Source of the DNA: Edolisoma coerulescens
Lineage: Eukaryota > Chordata > Aves > Passeriformes > Campephagidae
Direction of reading: 5' to 3'
NCBI GenBank assembly: GCA_013397115.1
Contig: VWZW01004129.1
Location: forward strand, 1,440,449 to 1,504,448
DNA: 64,000 nt
Shown here: in pieces, positions 47,951 to 59,118 of the stretch
How the letters are laid out: every line of letters begins with the position of its first letter
Numbering within the stretch: position 1 is the first letter of the stretch
Notes under the pieces: model-generated
What the model was told of the DNA's origin: nothing
Databases searched by the model: none
The model's input: the letters and a program-made list of their open reading frames with translations, nothing else
Made by a program: the position numbers and the translations under genes

Positions 47951-50900
47951 TGTTTGGAAATGTAGCTAAGGGTAAAAAGCCCACTACAACTTTTTCTGTG
48001 AGTTTGGCCATTTTTGTAACCAATTTTGTGCTGATGCCCACCAGGACTCTATTGCAAAGAGATGGCAGAGGTAAGTTTGTGCTTAATTGTGTAAGATGCA
48101 TAAACATATACAAAATACAGGTTCCTTGACACCCCTGAGATACCTGAACCATACTCAGGTTAACTCAGGTGCTGTAACTCAGATTCATCTTGTAAACACT
48201 TCCAGGCTACATTATCTTTCACATCTACTGCAGCTGTATTATCCCAGTCATCCCAAATGAGAGCAAATAAACCCTTCCCACCACACTCCTATCATATTTT
48301 TCCATACTTTTAGCCTCAATCTTGGGAATGTTGTTACCAAGCATAGCACTCATTACATGTATTTTTTCAATAAAAATCAATGGCTGTTCTTACAGGCACA
48401 GAATCATTTTACATAAAACCCCACCAGCTCTTCTTCCATCCCATGATCTACAAGTCTTTTTAGAATCTTTCTATTGGAGACTCTGGAAATGTGAGCAATT
48501 ATATCCGATTTAAGAGAGGGTTGATGTGGAACCATCAGAGAGAAACTGTTTTGTGTAACTTTCCTGATTCCGAGAGAGCCACAAAAAGCTCCACCACATC
48601 TACAAGTGCATCTAGAGGAAAACAACTGAATTTTATTCACTTTAACAACAGAGAGAAATGCAATCCTGTGCAATAATCCACCATGCAATAGCCCATGTCT
48701 GACAAGCTTAATATTTATTCCAAAACACTTTCACCTCAGATACATTCCATTTGCAGGCTTCAGGAACATGCTCCCACTCCTCTCAAGAAAGATGAAGGCA
48801 GGGAATGTTTGAAAGTCCTCTCCATTTCGGGTTGCCTCCTCGTCGTGTGCCCTGGAGAAGCACAGTGTGAGCCCAGGAGCTAACCCCACACTTGTGAATT
48901 GAGACCATCTTCCCATTCCAGCACATGGCTCTTGCACATTTTGTTTCAAAATGAAATGGTGTTAAGGAGACCTTTGGGAAAGGAAACAAAAATGGCATTT
49001 TATTTCTTTCTCTGGTTTTCTTTTTTTTTGTTTTATTTTTTTGCCCTATCCATCACTTCTTCTCAAGACCTCAAGTCCCAGGACATCCTGCCTGACACAA
49101 TCCAGAGCTGGCCCCTTCGGGCTCTAAATAAAGTCACAGCTTTGGGGTTTCCAGGCAGAAAGTTCACTGGAAGGGCCATGGGAGGGGTTTTGTCCTTCCT
49201 AAGGAGGATGAGAAATTGCAAGAGAAACCTGGATGCTGGTTGCAAAGGTAGGAACTAAACTCTTTGAGGAACAGGACAAACCCATGAATGTTTTTCTTCT
49301 TGTGCCTATGTATGGTGTTTTAACAAAGTATAATTTAATTAGAGAGTGTTCACAACAGCTCACAATAGCGACAAGAATAAATGAGCCGTGACATTTCATT
49401 CCAAGAACAGTAGATGGGGAATTCATAGATGGGATATTGTGAAAACATTGAGCTCCCTAGGGCCCCCTCCTCTCTCCATACTCATCTGAAACACTCATTT
49501 TTCAGGTCCCTGTTCTAACACAGGAACTGCCTCCCCTAACTCACCAGGGAGCCACAAGAACATGAGAACCTTCAATATTCCTGCATGGGAACATCTCCTA
49601 TGCACCCAGAGGACATGCCTTTCTCCATACCCTCCCACAGAGGATAACAAGCCCCAAATCTGCTGAAGGAACTGTCTCAAGAAGGAGGAAAAAAGGTGAT
49701 CCCTCCATGCTTTTCATATTCTGTAAGTAAAGGAGCATGGGAGAAGCACACATTGCAGCTAAATGTGCTTCTATTTCTGGAGATATTTCTCCACTTTATG
49801 ATCATGTGTCACGTTGCTGCCACTGGACAGGCACCTCAGCAGTGAGAACTGCCGTGTCTTCAAGCACAACTCTTTGAAGCCATTTGATGACCCAAAAGTC
49901 CCTCAATTTCAACCTCAATTTCTTTGCTCTGCTTGTCTTTCAGGCTCAATGAGAAAGAGGGATCCACCTTGGAGCCCAGTGACAGCAAACTGGCCCGTTT
50001 CACCCCCACTCACAGCAGGCAGGAACAGGCAATCTGGAAATCATTGTCACCTTATAAAAGTGGCCACTTATTTTGAGGACCCAGTAAGTCAGAGTCTGCT
50101 TCATACGTGGAGCTTGGCACAGCTCTCCTCCCAACTTTCCTATATGAAATTTTAGGCTTAACACCTTTTTTTCTGCAAAATTTGCTTTTGAGTGTTGAAC
50201 TATTTTCCTGCTAAAGTTTGCCTCATGCTGAGATCTAAAAAACAGAGCTTCTTGGCTAAAAATGAATCACTGAGGTCAGAAAGTTTCTACAGACCTCATA
50301 AACTCTGCAGTCCTAAGTGATTTAAGGCTACAGCCCTAGGATTGCTTTTGGGACAGTCTCTGACTGAACCAGAAATTTGGTTGGCCACTGGTCAGTTCCC
50401 TATGGAGACTGTCACTTCAGGAGGTATTTTACAATCTGAGGTGTATTTCAATATGGTGGCTCAGACAGAAGCATCTACTGTGTTGTGTGGACTTTTGAGA
50501 CAAAGGTGACTGCAGCAGTGGAGCTTTGCCTGCCATGCAGAAGATGAAGCAGTGCAAGAAGGAAGGAGGGATTCCTTCCTGGGCTGCTCTCCTCCATCTC
50601 TGGCCCTCGGCATCCTAATCTACTAAATTCCCAAGCCGTGCTCATATTGCTCCTCAACAGAGCACTGCAAGCTCCTTTATACAAATCTTCCACCATTTAT
50701 CTCAAAATCCCCCTCCTCTCCCAACTGGAAGGTGACTTCCTCGCCTCCCACATTAGGATGCACCCACCCCAGAGCAGCCACCTGGGAGCCAGCAGCCACT
50801 CAGGATGCCAGGGCTGTGGTTTCCAGCGCAACAAAAATAACATCAGGGCTATCAACCTATTTCAGGAGCGTTCCCTCATGCAGGGCTACCCAGCCAAACT

Positions 50901-52005
50901 ATTCCAGGCTGCTACTGTACTGGCTGATGGACGCTGCCTGCGTGTGCCCTGCATACTGTACATTCCCTTGTAAGGGCTTGCCCCATTCCCTGCTCTGCTC
51001 TGAGGTGTCATCTGGCCTTCTGCCCCACACCTGCTGGCGGAAAGGTCCCCACAACACCCACTCTTGAAATCCTGCTCCCAAGGCTTTCCTGGGAGCTCCC
51101 TAGCAGGATACAATGGCTTTGAACAAAAGGAGTTGCTCCCAGGGCAGAGCTGAGATGCTGCATTGTGGTCCTGTGGTGCAGGGACTTGGTTCTCTGGTCA
51201 TGTAGAAGACATGCTTCTCTATAGGATACTGTTTTAAAACCCACTCTTCTTTACTAGATCCTGTGCAGTGAGCCAGGGCCTGGGACTAGGGTGCGGCAGG
51301 AGGGAGGGTGACATGAGAGCCGGGTTCAGCACAGGTCCCCAACTCAGCTATCCATCAGAGATCCTAGAGCTGGAGCTTCATTCAGGGTTTATCATCACTG
51401 ATGTCAGCAATTCATAATGGCAAACTCAAACTTTTACAAGATTCGCAGGGGCGCCGTGATCATCGCTGAGGAACAGGGTGGCAGCAAGCTGTGTCGATGT
51501 AACACCTTGTGAGATGGATTCTGGACCACACCAAGGTCTGCATGGATGGGCATTATTAATGACGTGGTCTTGGAAGAGGAATGGGCAAAAATGATGGATA
51601 GTGGACTTTACAAGAGTCAAGAGTGCTGAGGACTGGTGACTGGAGTCATCCGATCCCTCTGTATTTTCAGTAAGATGTCTCACTGTTCTGTGTTTTCTTT
51701 ACAGCCATTGGAGACAATTCAAACCTTTGGTCTAGAGTAACTCATCTCTACTGACTTCAGAGGGAACTTAGATGCTGCTTCAAAGTTAAGGACCTGAGTT
51801 AGTGGGTGAACCTAAGCTGAAACCTTCAGTTTAGCACCAAAGAGCTCCTACATGAGCACCCCTGCAACACAAAGATGTCTGGTAGTGCTGACCTGTGGAA
51901 AACCCCTCTAGAGCAGGGAGGAGCTGTAACCTGCACAGCAAACCAATTGCAGGTCCTCTCTGTTGAACTGGAGGGTCATATCCAAAATTACTGCCATGGC
52001 AGTAC
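47951..52005. other. Gene-free region
   Basis: No exon or repeat family is recognised. Open frames are of chance length (at most about 120 codons). Confidence 0.5.
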
Positions 52006-52435
52006 CATAGAATCATAGAATATCCTGAATTGGAAGGAACCCACAAGGATCATTGAGTCCAATGCCTGGCCCTGCAGATGACACAAGAGTCACACCATGT
52101 GCTTGAGAGCATTGTACAAACACTCCTTGAGCTCTGTCAGGCTTGGTGCTGTGACCACTGCCCTGGGGAGCCTGTTCAGAGCCCAGCCTCCCTCTGGGGG
52201 AAGAACCTTTTTCTAATATCCAACCTAAACCTCCCCTGACACAGCTTCAGGCCATTCCCTTGGGTCCTGTCACCGTCACCACAGAGCAGAGATCAGTGTC
52301 TGCCTCTCCTCTTCCCCTCACGAGGAATCTGTAACTGCAGTGAGGTCTCCCCTCAGTCTCCTCCAGGCTGAACAGGCCAAGTGCCCTCAGCCGCTCCTCA
52401 CACGGCTTCCCCTCGAGGCCCTTCACCATCTCTCT
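52006..52435 (-). mobile_element. CR1 LINE fragment, antisense
   Basis: On the + strand: 'atagaatcatagaatatcct', 'gaattggaaggaacccacaa', 'tgtacaaacactccttgagc', 'ccaacctaaacctcccctga', 'ctcctccaggctgaacaggc'. It shares variants with the copy at 34987. The match fades after the CTTCACCATCT-like word near 52430. Confidence 0.92.
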
Positions 52436-53221
52436 TGGTTGAGCTTTCCAAGGCAACATCTCCCACAGTCTGCATCCACCAAAGATACTGGTCACCTGAA
52501 GACACATAGCAGGAACTTCCAGTGCTTATTTCAAAGTTCACATCCCTGAAATTCACATAGCTGCTGTTTACTCCTGGAAATACATGATATTTGTAGGGAC
52601 CTTGGCTCCCAACAGCAAGGTGCCTTTCTGCCTGTTAGTGGCAGTGCCTTTCTTTGTATCACTGTTTTTTTACTTCCCTTTTACTCCTGTTTTAACGTAA
52701 TAAAATATTTAAATATCCAATTTAAAAAGAAGCATGGTTCTCACCATGCGAGGCACATCAAGAGCAGCATGAGCAGAAACAGAAGCACACTAAAAATGTC
52801 TGATCTGCCTATTCACAGCCACAGTCCTTGCAAAAGACTCAAGACACATTTTGACATTGTTCATTTTGGTGTTGCTCATTTCTCACACTGCACTCAAAGA
52901 AAGTAATGGTGCTGGAAAGTCCTTGGGATTTGTTCTGGAAATGGATCTGTCATTCATGGCACAGCAGCCATGACAACACTTGTCTCGGGAGGCACTAAAC
53001 ACCTGCCAAGAGCAACAGGAACAGATGGGGCAATGTGCAGAGGAGACCTTGCAGCAGGAGACGCTTCCTGCTGCTCCAGCAAGTCACCACAGTCATATCT
53101 GCCTTATCAGCCACCTCGCACTCACATCTGAGGAGCTGACAGCGTGACTAACCAACACTGAAGCAAGAGATTTTGTATCTAAGGAGCACCATTTGCTGCA
53201 GAACCTCCTTCCCATTTTCAG
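52436..53221. other. Gene-free spacer between two CR1 copies
   Basis: About 0.8 kb of AT-rich unique sequence with nothing recognisable. Confidence 0.5.
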
Positions 53222-53412
53222 TAGAATCATAGAATGGCTTGAGTCAGAGGGCACCTTAAAGATCACCAGGTCCAACATCCCTGCCATGGACAGGGATGAC
53301 ACCCACCAGACCAGGTTGTTCCAAGTCCTGTCCAACCTGGCCTTGAACACTACCAGGGATGGGGTATCCACAGCTTCTTTGAGCAACCTGTTCCAGTGCC
53401 TCACTAACCCCA
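53222..53412 (-). mobile_element. CR1 LINE fragment, antisense
   Basis: On the + strand: 'agaatcatagaatggcttga', 'accagaccaggttgttccaa', 'gtccaacctggccttgaaca', 'caacctgttccagtgcctca'. It is the last about 190 bases of the element. Confidence 0.93.
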
Positions 53413-53925
53413 TCCATAGGGAGAAACCAATAAGGATAATTCAGCTTTCAAAACCAACAGAAGCTCTGCATATTTTAAGCAGCAATGTGTTTCTGCTGTC
53501 TCTGCAATGTTCCTTCCAGACATGCACAACCTTCAGTTGAAAGCACTGCTCCACACTGGGCAGGTTCAAAAGCTCACACAGCAATCTCAAGCCAGCTCAC
53601 TGCCCCACTGCCTTACACTGAGAGGAACCACTTTGCAAAATCTGGAAGCTGTTCCCTTGACCCATCAGATAAGGCTGCTGCAGGATCCAATTTCTCAGCA
53701 ACACTCCTGGCCAGCAACTGAAGCAATTCCTGCAGTAGCCCAGCCTGATAAAACTGCTGCTAGATTCCTCCCTTTTTGGCTGAAGATTTAATTTGAGATC
53801 TAGTATCCCACTGTGCACTCCCCCAGACTTCCAAAATGTTCTTCTCTAAACAGCCTTCCCATCTCGCGCTGCCAGGCTTTGCACATCTGGAGTCCAGACC
53901 TCGTTGTCACTGACCCAGGACTCAC

Positions 53926-54154
53926 CATAGTTCTCCTCCTCCAGCTCAAAATTAAACACATACAGTCGCCCCGATCTGAGCACAGCCCTTCTGCCAGGTG
54001 GTGTCAGCATCCCACGGGGCCAGGTCCAAGAGCTCACGTTTGCTTTTAAAACAAAACAGCCCTGGCTGAAGGCGCCCACGCCGAACTCCTGGGAACCCCA
54101 CAAAACGTCAGCAGTGTCCTCAGTAATCCATACAGCCTCTCCACCCACATCAGT
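53926..54154 (-). CDS. Candidate internal exon of an unrecognised gene
   Basis: On the - strand a strong acceptor (CATCCTCAG, AG at 54155-54156) precedes 229 bases open in one frame (76 codons plus one base). A strong donor, TATG|GTGAGTCC, ends the segment. The peptide runs from TDVGGEAVWITEDTADVLWG through FSQGCFVLKANVSSWTWPRG to RAVLRSGRLYVFNFELEE. It is rich in aromatics and alternating hydrophobics, as in a secreted or beta-propeller-type domain. CpGs are retained across it, in contrast to its surroundings, as coding exons often show. The frame stays open past the donor to a stop at about 53846. I do not recognise the family, and I see no sialylmotif, so I do not assign it to ST3GAL5. The alternative is a chance open frame with lucky splice words. 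Confidence 0.4.
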
Positions 54155-55194
54155 CTGAGGATGAAATCAGGGAAAATCTGTTATTGGGCTTCTTGTTTCT
54201 GCTCAAGATGGAAAACCCTGCAAATAGCCCATGGAATTGGTCTGAAATGGTACCCCCTCAGAAGTAGCAGCAGTCACCAGTTAAGTCCCCACCAGCAGGA
54301 AGCCTCTGCAGGTGAACTCACTGCTGAGTGCAATTTCTGTTCAATGCACCATTTTGGTGTACAGAGTGATTAGGATCAGGCCACAGAAGCCAGGCTGTCC
54401 CCAGCCCAGCAGGAAGTGCAAGAATCACCCTCTCCTCTTCTCTGCTTTTCATATTTCAGAGAAAGGTACCCAGCTACACACCGGCTGTGTGCAGAGTGCC
54501 TTCTGCCTGTATATCACCCTGCCCAGAGCCATCATGCAGTCATCTTGGAGCTGTAAGCCCTTAGGATGACACAGGATGACAGGAAGAAAAGGAAGATCCA
54601 TGTTACACAGCTGCTTTGCTCTAAAATAATAATTTACCCTTGCTCCATACTGTACCCTGCAACCAGTTGTGAATTTGTGTGAAGCTTCTGGCGACCTTCA
54701 GGGTGTTGCTGGAAAGATTCCATGCAATAAACTTCTGGCAAGTAAAACACTTTCTTTTGTCTCACCAAGATGAATCCTTTTGCTTATGGAGCTTGGCCCC
54801 CTCCAGACATCCAGCTCATTCCAGCAAAGAAACTCTCCAGGTGCAGTTTGTCCTGCTCCTGTTTGAGGAGAACATCCTCATCTTCTCCATCTCCCGCTCT
54901 GAATCACCAGGTGTAAATCAGCAGTAATGACTCCCACCTGGAAGAGTCTGGAGGAAACATAGACTGGACAGATGTTCTGCTTTCAGAAGACAGCAAGTGA
55001 TATATCTGTAAGAGTGACAGGCATGGTGAGGGAAGTGAGGCTGCTCTTAGCAACCCTTGGAGGGAATGGTCAGGACCAGCTACTGTCAGCTTGATGCTAT
55101 CAAGCAAAAGGGAGAAGCACAGGGAGATCTGAATTCCTCCTTCAAAAGCTCCTTCCTCTGGTATCACCTAACCTGACCCTTGCTGCATTAAAAA
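54155..55194. other. Possible intron or intergenic DNA
   Basis: If the exon at 53926-54154 is real, its upstream exon should lie at higher coordinates. A pyrimidine-rich acceptor-like site on the - strand (near 54562-54590) precedes a short open frame (QDDCMMALGRVIYRQKALC), but I see no convincing donor, so I do not call it. Nothing else is recognised. Confidence 0.35.
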
Positions 55195-55552
55195 TGTCAT
55201 TTTTGTACAATACTTGAATTCCAAGGTCCCATCCATCGCTGAACACTGTGATGGCTGCCAGGACCACGTCTTGCACATGTGTCTCTCCTCTTCAGCAAAC
55301 ACCCAGAGTATCTCAGTGCATCTGGTGTTGACAAGATGGGCTTTAACTTTAGAGAGCTCTTGGGTGCCAGAATGACAGCACTGAAGAATGAGATCTTCTG
55401 CTGCTGGAACGGGCGCATGTTCAACAATGACTCAGGACAGGAAAATGCCACTTACTGAAACTCCAATACTTGTTTCTCAACCAGCCAAAGCTCTTGGAGG
55501 TCTCCCATCTAAATGCTAACCAGGCCTGGAGCTTCATGTCTTGAGACCTCAC
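55195..55552 (-). mobile_element. 5S-rRNA-derived SINE relic
   Basis: On the - strand the head (55552-55485) contains AGGCCTGGTTAGCATTTAGA followed by TGGGAGACC. This matches the 3' half of vertebrate 5S rRNA, including the internal promoter region (GGCCTGGTTAGTACTTGGAT, then GGGAGACC). It is followed by a body with TTTCAGTAAGTGGCATTTTC and CTGAGTCATTGTTGAAC, which resembles the post-5S segment of amniote 5S SINEs (AmnSINE1 or 5S-Sauria type). The 5' half of the 5S part is mostly missing and the 3' limit is uncertain. Open frames across it on either strand are therefore probably accidental. Confidence 0.55.
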
Positions 55553-56139
55553 AAGAGCAGCTGCAGTATAAGGAGGACACTGTGCTATTCAGGGCAAACC
55601 AGGAGACAGTCAGTTTGTAGAAAGACCCTCCTGGAATTTTTAATAGGTTAACATTGAATGTTTTATTTGAGCTCTCCTGCTTCAGATTTCACTGATCAGT
55701 GGGTTGCTGGGCAAAACACACAGGTTTTGTTGGTGCATATTGGAGTCTGAGTGCAATGCTTTGAGGCACAGAGTGTGACCAGGCAATCTAAAGGAAGGAA
55801 GAGGTGGCTAGTCAAAGAAAAAAAAAAAAAATTGTTACATTTATGCATATGTTAGTGTGGCAGTTTTCTCCTGGCATCATCTTCCAAGATCTCAGTCTGC
55901 ACTCTGCTCTCATTGTACTTGCTCAGGCAAAACTCTATGGTCAGAATATGGGATTTCAGCTGTGTTCTCCCCCAACCCACACTGAAACACTCATTCAAAA
56001 TAAACCATGCCAAAAAGAGAAATCCTCCCTAAGAATTGTGCAAGGATTAGCGTCGTGCAGGGATCTCCTTAAACCCTTCTCCCCTTCCCTCCCCCCTCCA
56101 CCCCATCCTAGCAAAGACCCACACCAAGCTCAGGTTTTA

Positions 56140-56580
56140 GGGGCTGGAGCCGCAGGCGCTGTGGTCGGCTGGGGAAACGGGAGACGGAGCCCTGACCCCG
56201 CCAGCCCGGCCTCCTCCAGCCAGGCACGGGGCTTGTGCTCCAGCTTAGCTGGCCCGCGATCCCCGCTGAAGAGCCCCGGAGAAGAGCAGAACAGCGCTTG
56301 GCGTAGGTTGTGCATCCATCCACGCACCCATCCGTCGGTCCGTCCGTCCGTCCGTCTGTCTGTCTGTCTGTCACTGCCCTCTGCCGGGGAGCGCGGCGGC
56401 CCCCGCGTGTCCGGCGCGGCCACACGGAGCCGAGACAGAGCGGCGTCAGCGCCAGGCTGCGATGCTGGGGGTGCGGAGGGGAGGATGCGAACCTGCTGCT
56501 GCTCTGGGACAGGCTTTGGCTCCCTCCCGCAGCACGCGGAGAGGATGAACCCCAAACCCGGGCAGTGAGAGATGCTGCCA
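56140..56580. promoter_or_regulatory. CpG island
   Basis: About 440 bases are very rich in G+C and CpG (for example 'gccggggagcgcggcggccc' and 'ccgcgtgtccggcgcggcca'), with no TATA box. It is the strongest CpG island in the window and is a candidate promoter. For a - strand gene its first exon would precede the candidate exon at 54.15 kb by about 2 kb. Long open frames on both strands here (254 and 174 codons) come from the scarcity of stop codons in GC-rich sequence, and neither shows a domain. Confidence 0.6.
56312..56373. repeat. (CATC)n/(CGTC)n/(TGTC)n tetranucleotide repeat
   Basis: An evolving tetranucleotide array within the CpG island: CATC, then CGTC, then TGTC units. The CG-containing units read as unmutated versions of the TG units, which would fit incomplete CpG decay. 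Confidence 0.85.
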
Positions 56581-57228
56581 TGCCGATGCACCCGCACACA
56601 AAAGCCTGCTCAGATGGTGCAGCGGCACCCATGAATTATAAACTCACTGAGCAGTGTAAAATTAGTAATAATTTCCCTTGAATCACAGCATAAGCTTACT
56701 TAAACAGCATAGCAAGCAAGAGCATATGAGTGCTTTCTAGCACTGTTGACACAGCCAGACACAATTTCACATATATCAGTGCTGATTACCAAAAAGGCGG
56801 ACAGAGATGGTGTAGGAGCACTTAGGAGGCATCCTGGTAACAAAAGTTGCCAGAGGAAGGCCAAGATAAACACAAGGGGCTGCAAAAAGGCAGAGCATCC
56901 CCTCAATACAAGGTAGATGGCTGGTAAAACAATAAAAGTTAGGTAAATGGTGTTAGGAGCAGAGGAAACACCACCATCATCACCCTTCCCCTTTAGGGGA
57001 CTGGGCAGTAGCAAAAAAAAAAAAAATCAGGCACAAATTGAAAAATAGAGAAACAAAGAAAACAAGCAGATTGGTTCTGACTTGCTCTCTCAAGCCTGGC
57101 CACCTTGACCTGGTGGTGGGAGGCACCGAGCCTGCAGCCACCAGCACTCACTGCACAGCACTCACCAGCTGGAACACATCAGTGTTTTACACTGATGGAT
57201 ATGGGATTGCTGGAGACTGACCATCAGC

Positions 57229-57276
57229 TGGATGGGTCGAGGGATGGATGGGTGGATGGATGGGTGGAGGGATGGA
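57229..57276. repeat. (GGAT/GGGT)n tetranucleotide repeat
   Basis: About eleven imperfect GGAT/GGGT units. It is a simple repeat. Confidence 0.85.
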
Positions 57277-59082
57277 CTGATTCATATGCAACACAGGGCT
57301 CTGCTGGGGAAGGACTACAAGCTCTTGAATGTGAGGGTCTCCTCCTAAGCTCTAAGCACAAGAGACCAGCTAAGGGCTGCAAGCACCGTTCAGACCTGCT
57401 CCAAAACCTATTAGCATAATCCCTTATGGGTCCAGACTAGTGTTGTGATCCATACAAATACCTGACCTCCCTCTGAATCTTGCTAAGTGCCTGGATTCAG
57501 CAATACTCCGCAGAAACACGTCCCAGAAAATGATTGCACTTTCCATGAGAAAACTCTGTGCAGATGCCCCTTGAATGAGGTGTGTGACATAAAAAAAAAG
57601 CCCGATACAATCACATAAAACAGTGGGAGATCCTCACTTTGGAGAGCAGAGCAACAGCTCATCTCAGAAAGGAAATCCTTGATGCTGAGGCCAGGTCCTC
57701 AGCCTGGATTTTTCCTAAGCTCTGCAGTTCTCCAACCACAAAACCTGGGAAGCACTGTAATTGATAAAAAAGTGAAACCCGCTGCTTTTTAGCTCCTCAC
57801 CCCTCCTTTTCATCTGGAAGGAGGCTATTTCAGAGCTCAGCTACAGGATCTAAAGGCCACAGATTTGGACAGTGATCAATGGGAAGTCTATCTGAGGGTG
57901 TGAAGGAAAAGAAATGCATTCACACAAGGAAATCTGGCATCAGTAGAAGCAGCAAATGAGACAGAGAAAAAGGTTTCCTCTCTCCTGGGGAAAAAAGAAC
58001 CAGAGCTATCCCAGCAACTTTTGGACTACAGTCCTGTAGCCAAACCTGGAATCTCCTGGCTGCTGCAAAGGACTTTCTGATATTCCCCCCATACACATAT
58101 TGAAGCAGCCTGCTTCATACACTCCACTTGTGCCTTTTGATTTATGTCCACCAAGCTTTGTCTGTTGGAAGAAAAACAGAGCCAATGGCAAGCGAGGTGC
58201 TCCAAGGAGAGCACGACTGTCCACAGGATTTCCCGTCAGGAAGGACTTTGGAGGAGAAGCAGCACAAGCTGGATAACCACAGCAGTGAGAGCATTATGAG
58301 CATACACCCACTTCTGCTGATCCTTCCATTCCCTTCCAGCTCAACCCAGAGATGAGGCTGGGTGGTGTTTCCTGGCCCTAAAATGAATCCCTGCTTGTTG
58401 CTACCAAGAAAGCCATCAAATCCATCGGTTCCGTCTGGTGAGGATGAAACTCCTGCCTGCAAAGACTCTCTGTTGAAATTTCAAGCATCCTCTTTTCTAG
58501 CAAATTGAAAAACCCCATATATCATGCTTCTGTAATCCTAAACTCACTCCTAAAACTGCACCTGCAAAAGCCAGAGTTAGAAGGTCTGTGAGCAGCAGGA
58601 TTAAGCAAGCCTGGATTCCCACCAAGAATCACAGCCAGAGCTGGCAGGCTGAAACTGGGTGGGAAATGGCTTACCTTTATTTCTCCCCTACCCAGGCAGA
58701 GATTTTTACATTGTTTATGGACTTGTAGTACCTTTAACAACTCTCCCCATATGTAAAGTTTATTTAAAATCTGCCATGAGCGAGTTGGGGGACCAGCAGG
58801 CAGAGGTCACAGTACATAATCTTTATTTCTTCAGTAAATCTAATGAAAAAGAGACAGAAATACTTGTCATTCAGCTTACCAATGACTTGTTCAAGGACAA
58901 AGTGAAAGCCAGGTGCAGACTACAGCAAAGGCAGCACACTGAGTGACAGCCACATGCCCTCTAACCTGCCCTGCCTGCTGAGAGCATCCTTGCCTGCAGG
59001 CACATCAGCAAAAAGCAAACTGCTCTCATGTTAGAATTGGGACCCAGCCCAAGGGTTCCAACTCAGCCTGGGCTCACAGATA

Positions 59083-59118
59083 TCAAAAAAACAAAAACAA
59101 ACAAACAAAACANCAAAC
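59083..59118. repeat. (AAAC)n tract with one ambiguous base
   Basis: A/C-only sequence with an N at 59113, the only undetermined base in the window. It marks an assembly or polishing uncertainty in a low-complexity tract. Confidence 0.9.

Noticed and set aside
55197..55451. Protein-like frames on both strands that looked like an exon with the donor GTAAGTGG
   Set aside because: The segment follows directly on a 5S-rRNA-derived head and resembles the body of a 5S SINE, and the best - strand reading needs a frameshift.
55804..56632. Long open frames on both strands (254, 174 and 155 codons)
   Set aside because: They span the CpG island and its tetranucleotide repeat. TDRQTDGRTDG-like peptides are simply the translated repeat.
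58659..58946. 95-codon + strand frame and a possible MIR-like word ('gacttgttcaaggacaaa')
   Set aside because: The similarity is limited to one short word, and there is no wider SINE structure or splice support.
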